In this document: positions 1 to 8,929 of the stretch, in pieces
How the letters are laid out: each line of letters opens with the position of its first letter
Position numbering within the stretch: position 1 is the stretch's first letter
Assembly: GCA_040753795.1 (NCBI GenBank)
Contig: JBFMDX010000009.1
Location: 1-64,000, forward strand
Source of the DNA: Thermodesulfobacteriota bacterium
GTDB taxonomy: Bacteria > Desulfobacterota > Desulfobacteria > Desulfobacterales > Desulfosudaceae
DNA: 64,000 nucleotides
Direction of reading: 5' to 3'
Notes under the pieces: generated by a model
Told to the model about the DNA's origin: nothing
Databases searched by the model: none
Seen by the model: only the letters and a program-made list of their open reading frames with translations
Made by a program: the position numbers and the translations under genes

Positions 1-104
1 CTCCCAGCGGCAAAAAAGCCTGGCGTCGGAGATGTTTTAAACAAATTTTCAAAGAGCAGGCGATCAACTAACGAAATCGGATCGCAAAAAGTCAAAAATA
101 TATA

Positions 105-136
105 GGAAGGCTGCGAGACAGCCTGTTCAGCCTTCC
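105..136. promoter_or_regulatory. Inverted repeat in leader of acyl-CoA dehydrogenase gene
   Basis: GGAAGGCTG (105-113) is the exact reverse complement of CAGCCTTCC (128-136). A shorter alternative hairpin, GGCTG (109-113) with CAGCC (119-123), uses the same left arm, so two mutually exclusive folds are possible just before the ribosome binding site at 143-147. The element could be an mRNA structure or a protein site; no T-run follows, so it is not an intrinsic terminator. Confidence 0.3.
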
Positions 137-153
137 AGAACCAGGAGATGCTC

Positions 154-1356
154 ATGTCTTTCCGTGATATCGATATTCTTCCGGACGAAACTTCCCGGGC
201 CATCATAAAAGAGCTGGAAAAATTTACCGCCACGGTCATGCGGCCGGCCGCCATGGAACTGGACAAGAGCCATGCCCCAGCCGAAGTGTTCGCCGAAACG
301 TCCCCTCTGTGGAACGTCTTCTCCTCCTTCCGCGGGCTGGACCTTCATCTGACCGGCATCCCCGAAGCCCTGGGCGGCATCGGCCATATGGACGCGGTCA
401 CTTCCGTCATGATGGCCGAGCGCCTGGGATACGCCGACGCCGGGCTGGCCATCGGCCTGACCGCGGCCGGGACACCCTTCTGCCTGGCCGCGCAGCTTCA
501 GACTCCAGCCATGGAGGCCCTGGCGCGGAATTTCTGCCAGGACAGGGAAGGCCGGATGATCGGCTGCCGTTCCCTCGGCCGCCGGCGGAAAACACCGGCC
601 GGCGGGAATGGGACCGGAACCGCGGGCCCGAGCCCCTTTCTTTCGGCTCGGGAGGACGGAAGCGATGTTATCCTCTCCGGAAAACTCTCCGGCATCGTCA
701 ATGCCCCTATCGCCACCCACGGGGCCTTTGAGGTGATATTATCTCCGGAAAGAACAGGGTTGGCCGTTATCCCGCTTGATCAGCCGGGCATAACCCGCCA
801 GACCCCGGCCGTCGTCGTCAGCCAGAAATCGGCTCCCCGGGGTTCGCTGCGGTTTGAAGCGGTCCGCGTTCCCGGTGAATGTGTCATTACGGAAGACAAC
901 ACGTCCCTGGCCGGAATCCGCGAAACGTTCACGGCCGGCCTGAATCTTTTCCTGAGCGGAATTTATGCCGGCACGGCCCGCGCCGCCCTGGACGAAGCCC
1001 TGCGGTATGCGAAAAACCGGGTGCAGGGAGGCGTTCCCATTTTCGAGCACGGCAACATCCGCCTGCAGCTGTTTACCATGTTCAAGATGGTCGAGGCCGC
1101 CCGCGCCGCCGCCCTGCGCCTGGCCGGTTATCAGGACCGTCAGGGCACGGCCGGAACCTGGCCGCACACGGTGGCCGCCCGCTGTCTGGCCGTGGAGGCC
1201 GCCTGCCAGGTGACCAGCGACGCCATCCAGGTATTCGGCGGCTACGGTCTGGCCCGGGAATTTCCACTGGAAAAATTTTTTCGGGACGCCCGCCTGGGGC
1301 TGGTGGAAAACGGCGTCAACGAGGACCTGGCCATAGAGGCTATGCTTGAGGGTTGA
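154..1356 (+). CDS. Acyl-CoA dehydrogenase family protein, atypical active site
   Basis: Acyl-CoA dehydrogenase-like flavoprotein of about 400 residues; the family oxidises acyl-CoA thioesters and passes electrons to electron-transfer flavoprotein. The fold is recognisable from the PEALGGIGH segment in the N-terminal helical domain and the C-terminal stretch with QVFGGYGLAREFPLEKFFRDAR. An ATG at 148 is also in frame, but AGGAG at 143-147 is correctly spaced only for the ATG at 154. The middle domain lacks the usual TEPxAGSD flavin motif. In the C-terminal helix the residue aligning with the catalytic Glu of short-chain enzymes is Asn386, with a Glu one position earlier (LVENG), and no Glu is visible at the alternative position used by isovaleryl-CoA dehydrogenase. 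It may be a non-catalytic partner subunit or act on an unusual substrate. It stands alone here; the next gene is unrelated. Confidence 0.85.
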   Translation: MSFRDIDILPDETSRAIIKELEKFTATVMRPAAMELDKSHAPAEVFAETSPLWNVFSSFRGLDLHLTGIPEALGGIGHMDAVTSVMMAERLGYADAGLAIGLTAAGTPFCLAAQLQTPAMEALARNFCQDREGRMIGCRSLGRRRKTPAGGNGTGTAGPSPFLSAREDGSDVILSGKLSGIVNAPIATHGAFEVILSPERTGLAVIPLDQPGITRQTPAVVVSQKSAPRGSLRFEAVRVPGECVITEDNTSLAGIRETFTAGLNLFLSGIYAGTARAALDEALRYAKNRVQGGVPIFEHGNIRLQLFTMFKMVEAARAAALRLAGYQDRQGTAGTWPHTVAARCLAVEAACQVTSDAIQVFGGYGLAREFPLEKFFRDARLGLVENGVNEDLAIEAMLEG

Positions 1357-1440
1357 GAGGGTTAGCCCGTAACACCTTGTTTAAGAAGGGTGCTCCGGGT
1401 TTGTCGGATAAAATAAAACGCTTAAAAAAGGAGAACGGTT

Positions 1441-1725
1441 ATGAGAAAACTGATGGTCGCCGCGGCTTGTATCTTTCTGGCGGTAACGCTGATGTCCTGC
1501 GCCACTTACCCCATTCCCATCACGGCCACGGGCAACCCCATGGGGCCCAAGGTGGGCAAGGCTTCCGACAATATTTACTTCGGCTTTTTCGGGGATGCCT
1601 CGGACGCCAGCATTCCCAATGCCGCCAGAGCCGGCAATATCACCAAAATCTCGACGGTCGACGTTCAGGTCGAAAACTTCCTGAACATCGTCCAGACGGT
1701 TACCTGCGTTGTAACCGGAGAATAA
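1441..1725 (+). CDS. TRL-like family lipoprotein
   Basis: A 94-residue lipoprotein. Residues 1-19 form a signal peptide with lipobox LMSC, so Cys20 is the likely lipidated residue. The mature part (PITATGNPMGPKVG, then YFGFFGDAS and a segment with TKISTVDVQVENF) resembles the TRL-like family of small envelope lipoproteins of unknown role, where a short peptide repeatedly returns to a cell-surface-type sequence. A strong ribosome binding site (AAAGGAG) lies upstream of the ATG. A palindromic repeat follows directly. Family assignment is from memory of the pattern; lipoprotein status is secure. Confidence 0.8.
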   Translation: MRKLMVAAACIFLAVTLMSCATYPIPITATGNPMGPKVGKASDNIYFGFFGDASDASIPNAARAGNITKISTVDVQVENFLNIVQTVTCVVTGE

Positions 1726-1731
1726 AAATCC

Positions 1732-1830
1732 GGGGACAGTATACTGAAGTAATTCCAGGGACAGTATATTGATTTCTTCTGTGTCGGAGAGAGCCCGGGC
1801 ACGCGTTTATGAAATCAATATACTGTCCCC
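1732..1830. repeat. Palindromic GGGACAGTATA repeat element (MITE- or REP-like)
   Basis: Two 19-base arms, gggacagtatattgatttc at 1758-1776 and its exact reverse complement at 1811-1829, enclose a 34-base centre. A third, direct copy (ggggacagtatactgaag, 1732-1749) precedes the left arm. GGGGACAG-type palindromes are known near REP-associated IS200-like transposases in Proteobacteria; no transposase is present here, so this would be a non-autonomous or remnant copy. The element fills the space between the lipoprotein gene and the histidine kinase gene and could also act as a transcript hairpin. Confidence 0.75.
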
Positions 1831-1854
1831 CGTTTTTTGTTGAAAGAGAGCAAC

Positions 1855-4149
1855 GTGCCCGAAAGACCGGTTTACGAAGAGATTGAGTCGATCGTCCGGA
1901 AACATGACCGCCTGAAAAAGAGCCTTCAGCGGATTTTCGATACCTCTCCGGATCTGATCGGCTTTGCCGATCTGCAGGGATACTTTAAACAAATCAACGG
2001 CTCCTTTGAAAAAATTCTCGGATACAGTCCGGAAGAATTCTGCAGCAAGCCTTTCCTCCATTTTGTGCACGAGGATGATCGCGAGAAGACCGCTGAAGCG
2101 CTGGCCAGCGCCTCGACCGGCGCCAAACTGATTGAAATCGAAAACCGCTATCGCTGTAAAAACGGGGAATGCAAATGGATCGACTGGAAGGTCTGGGATA
2201 CGGAAGCTGGCGGCCAGTACATCGCGGTGGGAAGGGACATCACCGATCGCAAACAGCTGGAAGAGTTGCTGCGGAACCGGACCGAAATACTCAACACCAT
2301 TCTTGACAATATTCCCGCCATGATCGTTGTGATCGACCAGCATCGGGCCCCCCAGTTTATCAATCGCTGTTTTCAGAATACCCTTTGCTGTCAGCCGGAC
2401 ATGGCCCGGGGCGTCGATATTTGGGCAGAGCTTTATCCGGACCCTGAGGAATTCCAACGGGCAATTGATTTTATTGATTCCTCCAGCGGCGACTGGGAAG
2501 AGTTTACAACCCGGGCCCTGGATGGTCGAATGCTTGATTTGCTGTGCGCCAGCATTTCATTGAGGGACGGAACAAAAATAGGCATCGGGATCGACCTGAC
2601 CGAAAAAAAACGGTTGAAAAAAGCGCTGACGGCCAGCGAACAGCGTTATGCGGCCATTGCCGCGGCGGCCCAGGACTGCATCTTCATCAAAAATGAAAAC
2701 AGGCAGTATGCCTTCCTGAATCCGGCCGCTATCAAGCTGTTCGGACGGAAACAGGAGGCTTTGCTCGGGAAAACGCCGGAACAACTTTATGGACCCCGAT
2801 ACGCGGCGGTGATCAATGCGGTAGACGACAGAACCTTCCAAGGAGAGACGGTCAACGAAATCAGGCCCCTGTCGATCGACGGCAGGGAACACATTCTTCA
2901 TACCATTCAATTTCCCCTGGAACGAAAGGACGGAAAGGTCATCAGCATCAGCGGCATTGTCCGTGATATTACCGATAACGTCAGGCAGCGGGAACGCAAG
3001 GAAGAGATAGAAGCCCAGCAGCTCCAGATCCAGAAACTGGAATCCCTGGGGACCCTGGCCGGCGGTATCGCCCACGATTTTAACAACATGCTGGGGGTAA
3101 TTCTCGGCAATGCCTCCTATGGCCAGTCTCTGCTTACAAAAGAAGACCCTCTGGTTGATATCCTGTCCAGTATTCAGACCGGCGCATCTCAAGCCCGGCT
3201 CCTGACCCAACAGCTCCTGACCTTTGCCAGAGGCGGCGCGCCCATCAAACAGTCAACCGACCTGAACCGGCTCATCGAAGAATCCGCCCGGTTTGTAACC
3301 CGCGGCTCCAAATGCGGATGCGCGTTCGAATTATCAACCGATCTGTGGCCGGGAGACGTTGACCCGGGCCAGGTCAATCAGGCCATCGGCAACCTCGTCA
3401 TCAACGCCTGCCAGGCCATGCCCGAGGGAGGCACCGTTACCATAACGACGGCAAACGCGATCATTAAAGACGACACCGCCCTGCCCTTATCTCCCGGGCG
3501 CTATGTGAAAATAGTCGTCGAGGATCAGGGAATGGGCATTGCTCCGGAAGACCTGCCCCGAATTTTTGATCCCTATTTTTCGACCAAGGAAAAAGGAACC
3601 GGTCTGGGACTGGCCACCACTTTTTCAATCATTAAACGGCACGGCGGCCATATCACCGTCCGCTCGGCGCTTCAAAACGGCACGGCGTTTACCCTTTTCC
3701 TGGCGGCTTGTTCCGAAAAACACGCACAGACGGAAGAAAAACAGACAAAGCATCAGGGCCGCGGTAAGGTACTGGTCATGGATGATCACAACCAGATTCT
3801 GATCATGGCGGGCATTATGCTCGGCGAGATGGGATATGAGGCCTTTTCAGCCACGGATGGTCTTCAGGCGGTGGAGATGGTTCGGCAAGGCCTTCAGTCA
3901 GGAGCGCCCTATGACCTGATCATCCTCGACCTGACCGTTCCAGGAGGCATGGGCGGGGCAGAAGCCATGCGGGAGATCCTGAAGATCGATCCCGGGATCA
4001 AGGCCATCGTCTCCAGCGGATATTCCAATGATCCGGTCATGGCTGATTACAAAGCCCATGGTTTCCAGGGTATTCTGCCCAAGCCCTACACCCGGGACCA
4101 GCTGGCAGGGGTGCTGAACAGCGTTTTCGGCCGGGATGGACAGCCTTAA
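1855..4149 (+). CDS. PAS-domain hybrid sensor histidine kinase with C-terminal receiver
   Basis: A soluble hybrid sensor kinase of about 764 residues with no membrane segments, so it probably senses a cytoplasmic signal. Order: three PAS-type domains (about 25-135, 145-250 and 260-380, the first and third ending in typical DITD motifs), HisKA with the H-box GGIAHDFNNM (phosphorylated His about 407), an HATPase domain with the N, G1 (DQGMGIAPEDLPRIFDPY) and G2 (GTGLGLA) boxes, and a receiver domain with KVLVMDDH, phospho-acceptor Asp about 692 (ILDLTVPGGMGG) and Lys in LPKPY. The GTG at 1855 is preferred because of the AGAGAG ribosome site; a TTG at 1837 is in frame but lies against the repeat element. 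No response regulator gene is adjacent. Confidence 0.9.
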   Translation: MPERPVYEEIESIVRKHDRLKKSLQRIFDTSPDLIGFADLQGYFKQINGSFEKILGYSPEEFCSKPFLHFVHEDDREKTAEALASASTGAKLIEIENRYRCKNGECKWIDWKVWDTEAGGQYIAVGRDITDRKQLEELLRNRTEILNTILDNIPAMIVVIDQHRAPQFINRCFQNTLCCQPDMARGVDIWAELYPDPEEFQRAIDFIDSSSGDWEEFTTRALDGRMLDLLCASISLRDGTKIGIGIDLTEKKRLKKALTASEQRYAAIAAAAQDCIFIKNENRQYAFLNPAAIKLFGRKQEALLGKTPEQLYGPRYAAVINAVDDRTFQGETVNEIRPLSIDGREHILHTIQFPLERKDGKVISISGIVRDITDNVRQRERKEEIEAQQLQIQKLESLGTLAGGIAHDFNNMLGVILGNASYGQSLLTKEDPLVDILSSIQTGASQARLLTQQLLTFARGGAPIKQSTDLNRLIEESARFVTRGSKCGCAFELSTDLWPGDVDPGQVNQAIGNLVINACQAMPEGGTVTITTANAIIKDDTALPLSPGRYVKIVVEDQGMGIAPEDLPRIFDPYFSTKEKGTGLGLATTFSIIKRHGGHITVRSALQNGTAFTLFLAACSEKHAQTEEKQTKHQGRGKVLVMDDHNQILIMAGIMLGEMGYEAFSATDGLQAVEMVRQGLQSGAPYDLIILDLTVPGGMGGAEAMREILKIDPGIKAIVSSGYSNDPVMADYKAHGFQGILPKPYTRDQLAGVLNSVFGRDGQP

Positions 4150-6038
4150 GGCGATGAATTGGTAAAGAGTATCGCCTGGTCGAAGAACACCTCACCGTCC
4201 GGGGGGCCGGTCACGGAAAAGTAACTGCCGTCCCGGACATCGCCCGGCCAGGGCCCGACGGTGGTCAGCCGGTCCACGTATATCCGGAATCCCATGAAGA
4301 CCGTGTCCCCGTTGTTGTGACCGGTAAAGGAGCCATCCGGGTTGTAGGGGATGGCGAAAGTGTTTTCATCCAAGGCGGTCCGGGCGAATTTGTAGACATA
4401 GAGCATGTTCGACCGGTCCGGGTCGGCGTCGGGCAGGTCGCGCAGATAGGCCGGGGCCGTGCCGAAATAAGACCTGCGTCCAGGGGCCTCCGGCGACCAG
4501 GGGGTACTGACGATGCCGCCGACGCCGTTTTCGGCCAATCCATAACAGCTCACGTTGGAGTAGACGGATTTTCCGGTCAGGTCGTGGTTGGCGCCAAAGA
4601 CCACGATGAGATCATCCTCATGAAGGATGAACTCCCTGGTTTTCAGATACAAGGTGTCGTTGGTCTCCCCCAGGACGTCTTCGGCTTCGGCGATGGCCAC
4701 GTCACCTCCCGGAAACATCCAGGTGCCGGTCCCCAGCTCCCTGACGTACTGGTAGTCTCCGCCGTGGGCGGCGATGATTTCCGTTTTCAGTTCTTCCAGC
4801 ATTTCCGCCAGTCCGGGCGTGTCCTGTTCCCGGACGCCGGTGCGGCGGTCCCGGGAGTCTTGCCGTTCCATGGGGTTTGACGCCAGTTCCGTCATGGGGG
4901 TGACGCGCAGGATTTCCAGGGTGGGATCGGCGGTATAGGCATCCTCATCCACCTCACTGGCAAAAACCGAGGCCCGGTGGAGAAAATTAAAACTGTCCGC
5001 CGCAAGATCCAGACCGAACCGGATGGGCAGGTCCGGTTCGGTCCGATTCGGGATAACCAGGGAGAGGATGCGGCCCGAATCAATTCCGGCGGCCAGGACC
5101 GCCCGCTCCACCGCGTCGCAGGTGCTGCGGTTACCGGCGATGATCAGCACGAAAAACTGCTCAAACGGATCATTGCTGAAGGGGAAGTTGTAGCTGTTGA
5201 CGGCATCAGCCAGCCGGGCATAAAGCTTTTTCACCGTCGGCGTTCCCTCATCCGCGTAGAACCGGTTCATCAGATATAACTGGTAGCTGAAATACCGGGT
5301 TTCCGGCGGGGTGCGGCCTATCCAGACAAAAGCCTCGTCCTGATCCATTTTCAGAATCATAGGGACAGTGGATAGCTCTCCGGACCGGGGCGAGGGTGGC
5401 ACCTGGGTGACCAGATAAGAGGCCCCGGCGTTGTTGCCGTTGCAGTCCTCCACGTATCCCGCGGCATACAGCCGGATAGGATCGGTCCGGCAGATTTCTC
5501 CCGGCTGGACAATAAAATCGTTTTTCAGTTGGCCGGCGATCATCCCGGCTTCCGGAAATTTGTCCCCGATTTCTCCCGGTGGTGGCATGGTGACCGTGAT
5601 GATTCGCTCGTCTTCCGAAAGCTGAATGTCTCCGGACACCGCCTGCGCGAAGAAGTTCAATGGTGCCCAGTAGATGCCGGCGGCGGATTCCATCGGCGGG
5701 GTCATGGCGACTTCCCGGGCCGAACAGAAACCCGAAGCGAACCCGACGGAGGCAAAGGAAACGGACTTGCCGTACTGAAGGGCGATGCCGGCGTTGAGCG
5801 GGTTGTTCATGGGGTAGAGCCGCATTCCTGGCAGCCTGGAGGCCAGACCGCCGGCGTCCGCCACCAGGCCGCCGGCCGTGTTCCGGGTGACGACCCGGCC
5901 GGGCTGCATGACGCCGTTGACGCAGACCCGGTACTCATCCGGATTGCGACCGTGACCATTATCATCGCACCCGGCCAAGCAGAGTATCGTTGCCGCGAAG
6001 ATATAAACCGCTGTTGTTGAGAAAAAAGAAGATCTCAT
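4146..6038 (-). CDS. Large uncharacterised lipoprotein
   Basis: A 630-residue predicted lipoprotein of unknown function. The start at 6038 gives a clean signal peptide ending in the lipobox LAGC (Cys24); an upstream ATG at 6065 would bury it. No catalytic motif is recognisable. The mature protein has several acidic segments, an ordinary mixed composition, and no repeats or further membrane spans. The C-terminal third contains DLIVVFGANHDLTGKSVYSN and a NMLYVYKFAR segment. Its stop overlaps the stop of the convergent histidine kinase gene by 4 bases, so the two are separate transcripts. It is probably an outer-membrane or periplasmic protein; I do not recognise a family. Confidence 0.75.
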   Translation of the reverse strand: MRSSFFSTTAVYIFAATILCLAGCDDNGHGRNPDEYRVCVNGVMQPGRVVTRNTAGGLVADAGGLASRLPGMRLYPMNNPLNAGIALQYGKSVSFASVGFASGFCSAREVAMTPPMESAAGIYWAPLNFFAQAVSGDIQLSEDERIITVTMPPPGEIGDKFPEAGMIAGQLKNDFIVQPGEICRTDPIRLYAAGYVEDCNGNNAGASYLVTQVPPSPRSGELSTVPMILKMDQDEAFVWIGRTPPETRYFSYQLYLMNRFYADEGTPTVKKLYARLADAVNSYNFPFSNDPFEQFFVLIIAGNRSTCDAVERAVLAAGIDSGRILSLVIPNRTEPDLPIRFGLDLAADSFNFLHRASVFASEVDEDAYTADPTLEILRVTPMTELASNPMERQDSRDRRTGVREQDTPGLAEMLEELKTEIIAAHGGDYQYVRELGTGTWMFPGGDVAIAEAEDVLGETNDTLYLKTREFILHEDDLIVVFGANHDLTGKSVYSNVSCYGLAENGVGGIVSTPWSPEAPGRRSYFGTAPAYLRDLPDADPDRSNMLYVYKFARTALDENTFAIPYNPDGSFTGHNNGDTVFMGFRIYVDRLTTVGPWPGDVRDGSYFSVTGPPDGEVFFDQAILFTNSSP

Positions 6039-6145
6039 GGCACGTTTGTCCCCATCGCAGATCAATAATTAATGCCCTAAACCCGATATATAAAAACCGA
6101 CCGGGAGCGTCAATGCGGAAAACAGGACCGTCCGTATCCCGTTTT

Positions 6146-6215
6146 CAAATCAAAGATGATCTCAAGGCGGCCAGGAGGAGGCGACGCAGCCAACGTTTAA
6201 GAGCGCTTTGATTTG
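6146..6215. repeat. 10-base perfect inverted repeat element
   Basis: CAAATCAAAG (6146-6155) and its exact reverse complement CTTTGATTTG (6206-6215) bracket a 50-base GC-rich centre. It lies in the gap between livF and the lipoprotein gene, both read on the minus strand, just past the livF stop. It could be a small dispersed repeat, a long-range hairpin ending the liv transcript, or a processing site. There is no T-run, so a simple intrinsic terminator is unlikely. Confidence 0.5.
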
Positions 6216-6223
6216 GACCGGAA

Positions 6224-6931
6224 TCACATGCCCAGGTAGGCCTTCCTGACTTCCGGGTTCTCCAGCAGGCGCCGGGCCGAATCGGTCAGGGTGACGCATC
6301 CGTTTTCCATGACATAGCCCCGGCCGGCAACCTTCAACGCCAGGTTGGCGTTCTGCTCCACCAGAAAAATGGCGGTGCCGTTTTCCACGTTGATCTTGCG
6401 GATAATGTCGAAGATATGCCGGATCATGATGGGCGCCAGCCCCAGGGACGGTTCATCCAGCAGCAGGAGCCGGGGCCGGGCCATCAGGGCCCGGGATATG
6501 GCCAGCATCTGCTGTTCGCCGCCGCTCAAGGTTCCGCCGGCCTGGTGCCGCCGCTGCTGCAGAATCGGAAACAGGTCAAAGATGTAGTCCAGGTCCTGGC
6601 GGATACCCGCCCGGTCTTTACGTAAATAGGCGCCCATATCCAGGTTCTCCTGCACGGTCAGGCGGGGGAAGATGCGCCGGCCTTCCGGGACCTGGGAGAT
6701 GCCCAGGGAGACGATCTTTGCGGCGGGCAGGCCGGTGACGGCCCGGCCCAGGAAACGGATCTGCCCTTTTTGCGCCGGCACCACCCCGCAGATGGTCATG
6801 AGGGTGGTGGTCTTGCCCGCGCCGTTAGCGCCGATGAGGCTGACGATTTCACCCTCGATGATCTTGAGGGAAACATCCCGCAGGGCGGTGATGTTGCCGT
6901 AAGCGGCGCAGACGTTCACCAGCTCAAGCAT
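6224..6931 (-). CDS. livF: Branched-chain amino acid ABC transporter ATP-binding protein LivF
   Basis: One of the two cytoplasmic ATPases that power a LIV/HAAT-type importer. Walker A is GANGAGKTT (about residues 34-42), the signature is LSGGEQQ and Walker B with the catalytic Glu is LLLLDEPSLGLAP. The 235-residue length and the C-terminal RKAYLG are typical of LivF. It overlaps livG by 8 bases and is the last gene of a five-gene operon (binding protein, two permeases, two ATPases). LIV-type systems import leucine, isoleucine and valine, but homologues carry other amino acids, amides and urea, so the substrate is inferred only. Confidence 0.93.
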   Translation of the reverse strand: MLELVNVCAAYGNITALRDVSLKIIEGEIVSLIGANGAGKTTTLMTICGVVPAQKGQIRFLGRAVTGLPAAKIVSLGISQVPEGRRIFPRLTVQENLDMGAYLRKDRAGIRQDLDYIFDLFPILQQRRHQAGGTLSGGEQQMLAISRALMARPRLLLLDEPSLGLAPIMIRHIFDIIRKINVENGTAIFLVEQNANLALKVAGRGYVMENGCVTLTDSARRLLENPEVRKAYLGM

Positions 6932-7721
6932 CGAAATCCTCCCCCAGGTAGGCCTTGATCACTTTCGGGTCGGACCGGATCTGCTCCGGCCGGCCGTCGG
7001 CAATCTTTCGTCCGTAATCTAAAACATAAATCCGGTCGGACAGGTTCATGACCAGTTTCATGTCATGCTCGATCAGCAGGATGGAGACATTCTCCATGTC
7101 GCGCAGCCGGACGATGAGTTCGTCCAGTTCCTGCGTCTCCCTGGGGTTCATGCCGGCGGCGGGTTCGTCCAGGAGCAGGAGGAAAGGCCCGGTGGCCAGG
7201 GCCCGGGCGATTTCCAGCCGGCGCTGGGCGCCGTAAGGCAGGTTCTTCGCCGGTTCGTTGACGTATGCGGTCAGGCCGATCTTCTCCAGAACGGCATAAC
7301 TGTCATGGACCACCTTTTCCTCTTCGGCCCGCGTCCGGCGGTCGCGGCAGATGGCGCCCAGGATGCCGGAGGTGAGCCGGCAGTGCCGGCCGATCATGAC
7401 GTTTTCCAGGACCGTCATGCCGGGGAACAACCGGATGGTCTGGAATGTCCGGGCCAGCCCCTTCTCGGTGATGCGGTTGGGCGCCAGGCCGTTGATCCGC
7501 TGGCTCTTTTCCCCGGGAGGGATGATGACGATGTCGCCGCCGGTGGGGGTGACGATGCCGGTGAGGCAGTCGAAGAAGGTGGTTTTGCCGGCGCCGTTGG
7601 GCCCGACCAGGGCCACGATTTCGTTCCGGCGGATTTCCAGATCGACGCCGTCCAGGGCGCGCAGTCCGCCGAAATCCATGCGCAGGCCGGAGACTTTCAG
7701 GACTGGTACGGCGGCGCTCAT
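6924..7721 (-). CDS. livG: Branched-chain amino acid ABC transporter ATP-binding protein LivG
   Basis: Second ATPase of the LIV-type importer. Walker A GPNGAGKTT lies at about residues 39-47, the LivG-type signature reads LPYGAQRRLEIARAL, and Walker B is LLLLDEPAAGMNP. The protein is 265 residues and ends in KAYLGEDFDA, as in other LivG proteins, which carry the extra segment between Walker A and the signature that distinguishes them from LivF. It overlaps livM by 4 bases upstream and livF by 8 bases downstream, indicating translational coupling. Confidence 0.93.
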   Translation of the reverse strand: MSAAVPVLKVSGLRMDFGGLRALDGVDLEIRRNEIVALVGPNGAGKTTFFDCLTGIVTPTGGDIVIIPPGEKSQRINGLAPNRITEKGLARTFQTIRLFPGMTVLENVMIGRHCRLTSGILGAICRDRRTRAEEEKVVHDSYAVLEKIGLTAYVNEPAKNLPYGAQRRLEIARALATGPFLLLLDEPAAGMNPRETQELDELIVRLRDMENVSILLIEHDMKLVMNLSDRIYVLDYGRKIADGRPEQIRSDPKVIKAYLGEDFDA

Positions 7722-8923
7722 CCGGTTTCCCCCTTGAAGTGGTAGGTGCGCCGACGGTCCGGGAGGAGACCGCCCGGCCGGAAGATCATCATCAGTACCA
7801 GGAGGAGGCCGAACAGCAGGACGCGATACTCGGAAAAGGCCCGCAGGTATTCCGGCAGCAGGATCAGGAACAGGGCGCCGACGACCACCCCGATGATGGA
7901 ACCCATGCCGCCCAGGACCACGATGCAGAGAATGAGCATGGACTCCCAGATGGTGAAGCAGGCCGGATTGATGAAGGTGGTCCGGGAGGCGAAGAGCACC
8001 CCGCCCAGCCCGGCCCAGGTGGCGCCCAGGGCGAAGGCGGCCAGCTTGATCCGGGTGGTGTCGATGCCCATGGCCTGGCAGGCGATCTCGTCCTCCCGCA
8101 GGGCCACCCAGGCCCGGCCGATCCGGGAGTGCTGGAGCCGCGTCACCACGAAGACCGTCAGGGTCACCATCAGGAGCATCAGAAAATAGAAAAAGACGGT
8201 GCTGGCTTCCAGGGACATGGAGATCCCGAACAGGGGCGGCCGGGGGATGTCGGCGATGCCGCTCGGCCCGAAGGAAAAGCCGCTCCAGTTTTCCAGCACC
8301 AGCCGGATGATTTCACCAAAAGCCAGGGTGACGATAGCCAGGTAGTCGCCCCGCAGGCGCAGCACCGGATAGCCCAGGGCGATGCCGGCCAGGGCGGCCA
8401 GCGAGGCCCCCAGGGGCAGGGCCAGCCAGAAGTTCAGGCCGTAATGTAGATGCAGCAGGGCGTAGGAGTAGGCGCCGACCGCGTAGAAGGCGACGTAGCC
8501 CAGGTTCAGGAGGCCGGCCAGGCCGACCACGATGTTCAGCCCCAGGCCCAGCATGATGTAGATCATGGCGGTGATGAGGATGTTAACCTGGTAAAGGGAG
8601 GAAAAAAACGGCAGGGCCGCCAGGCCGGCTGTCAGCAGGAGGATCCCGGCCGGGCCAAACCGCCGGAAGCGGGACAGGCGATGCCCCGGGGCGATACCGC
8701 CCGGGGTTTTCCGTCCGGCGCCGGTCTGGCGCCGCTGCCCCCGCGCCAGCATACGCCCCCAGACGATATGGAGCGCAAAGGCGGCCGCGCCCACCATCAG
8801 CATGTTCCGCCAGCGCCACTCAACGGTGTTTTCCACCGTGTTGACCCGGATGACCAGGATGGGGAAGGTCAGGAACATGAACCAGAGGCTGACCAGCAGG
8901 GCTTTGGAGAGTTCCTTCATCAT
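7718..8923 (-). CDS. livM: Branched-chain amino acid ABC transporter permease LivM
   Basis: Inner-membrane permease subunit that pairs with LivH. The 401-residue protein has an extra N-terminal region (about 1-105) with two hydrophobic segments, like the N-terminal extension of Escherichia coli LivM, before the core with the characteristic GLNIVVGLAGLLNLGYVAFYAVGAY segment and the cytoplasmic EAA-like region (ALREDEIACQAMGID) that contacts the ATPases. It ends six bases from the livH stop on its upstream side and overlaps livG downstream. Confidence 0.92.
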   Translation of the reverse strand: MMKELSKALLVSLWFMFLTFPILVIRVNTVENTVEWRWRNMLMVGAAAFALHIVWGRMLARGQRRQTGAGRKTPGGIAPGHRLSRFRRFGPAGILLLTAGLAALPFFSSLYQVNILITAMIYIMLGLGLNIVVGLAGLLNLGYVAFYAVGAYSYALLHLHYGLNFWLALPLGASLAALAGIALGYPVLRLRGDYLAIVTLAFGEIIRLVLENWSGFSFGPSGIADIPRPPLFGISMSLEASTVFFYFLMLLMVTLTVFVVTRLQHSRIGRAWVALREDEIACQAMGIDTTRIKLAAFALGATWAGLGGVLFASRTTFINPACFTIWESMLILCIVVLGGMGSIIGVVVGALFLILLPEYLRAFSEYRVLLFGLLLVLMMIFRPGGLLPDRRRTYHFKGETG

Positions 8924-8929
8924 TATTAA

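Noticed and set aside
1353-1772. A second gene overlapping the TRL-like lipoprotein
   Set aside because: The frame overlaps a proper lipoprotein gene with signal peptide and ribosome site; it has neither.
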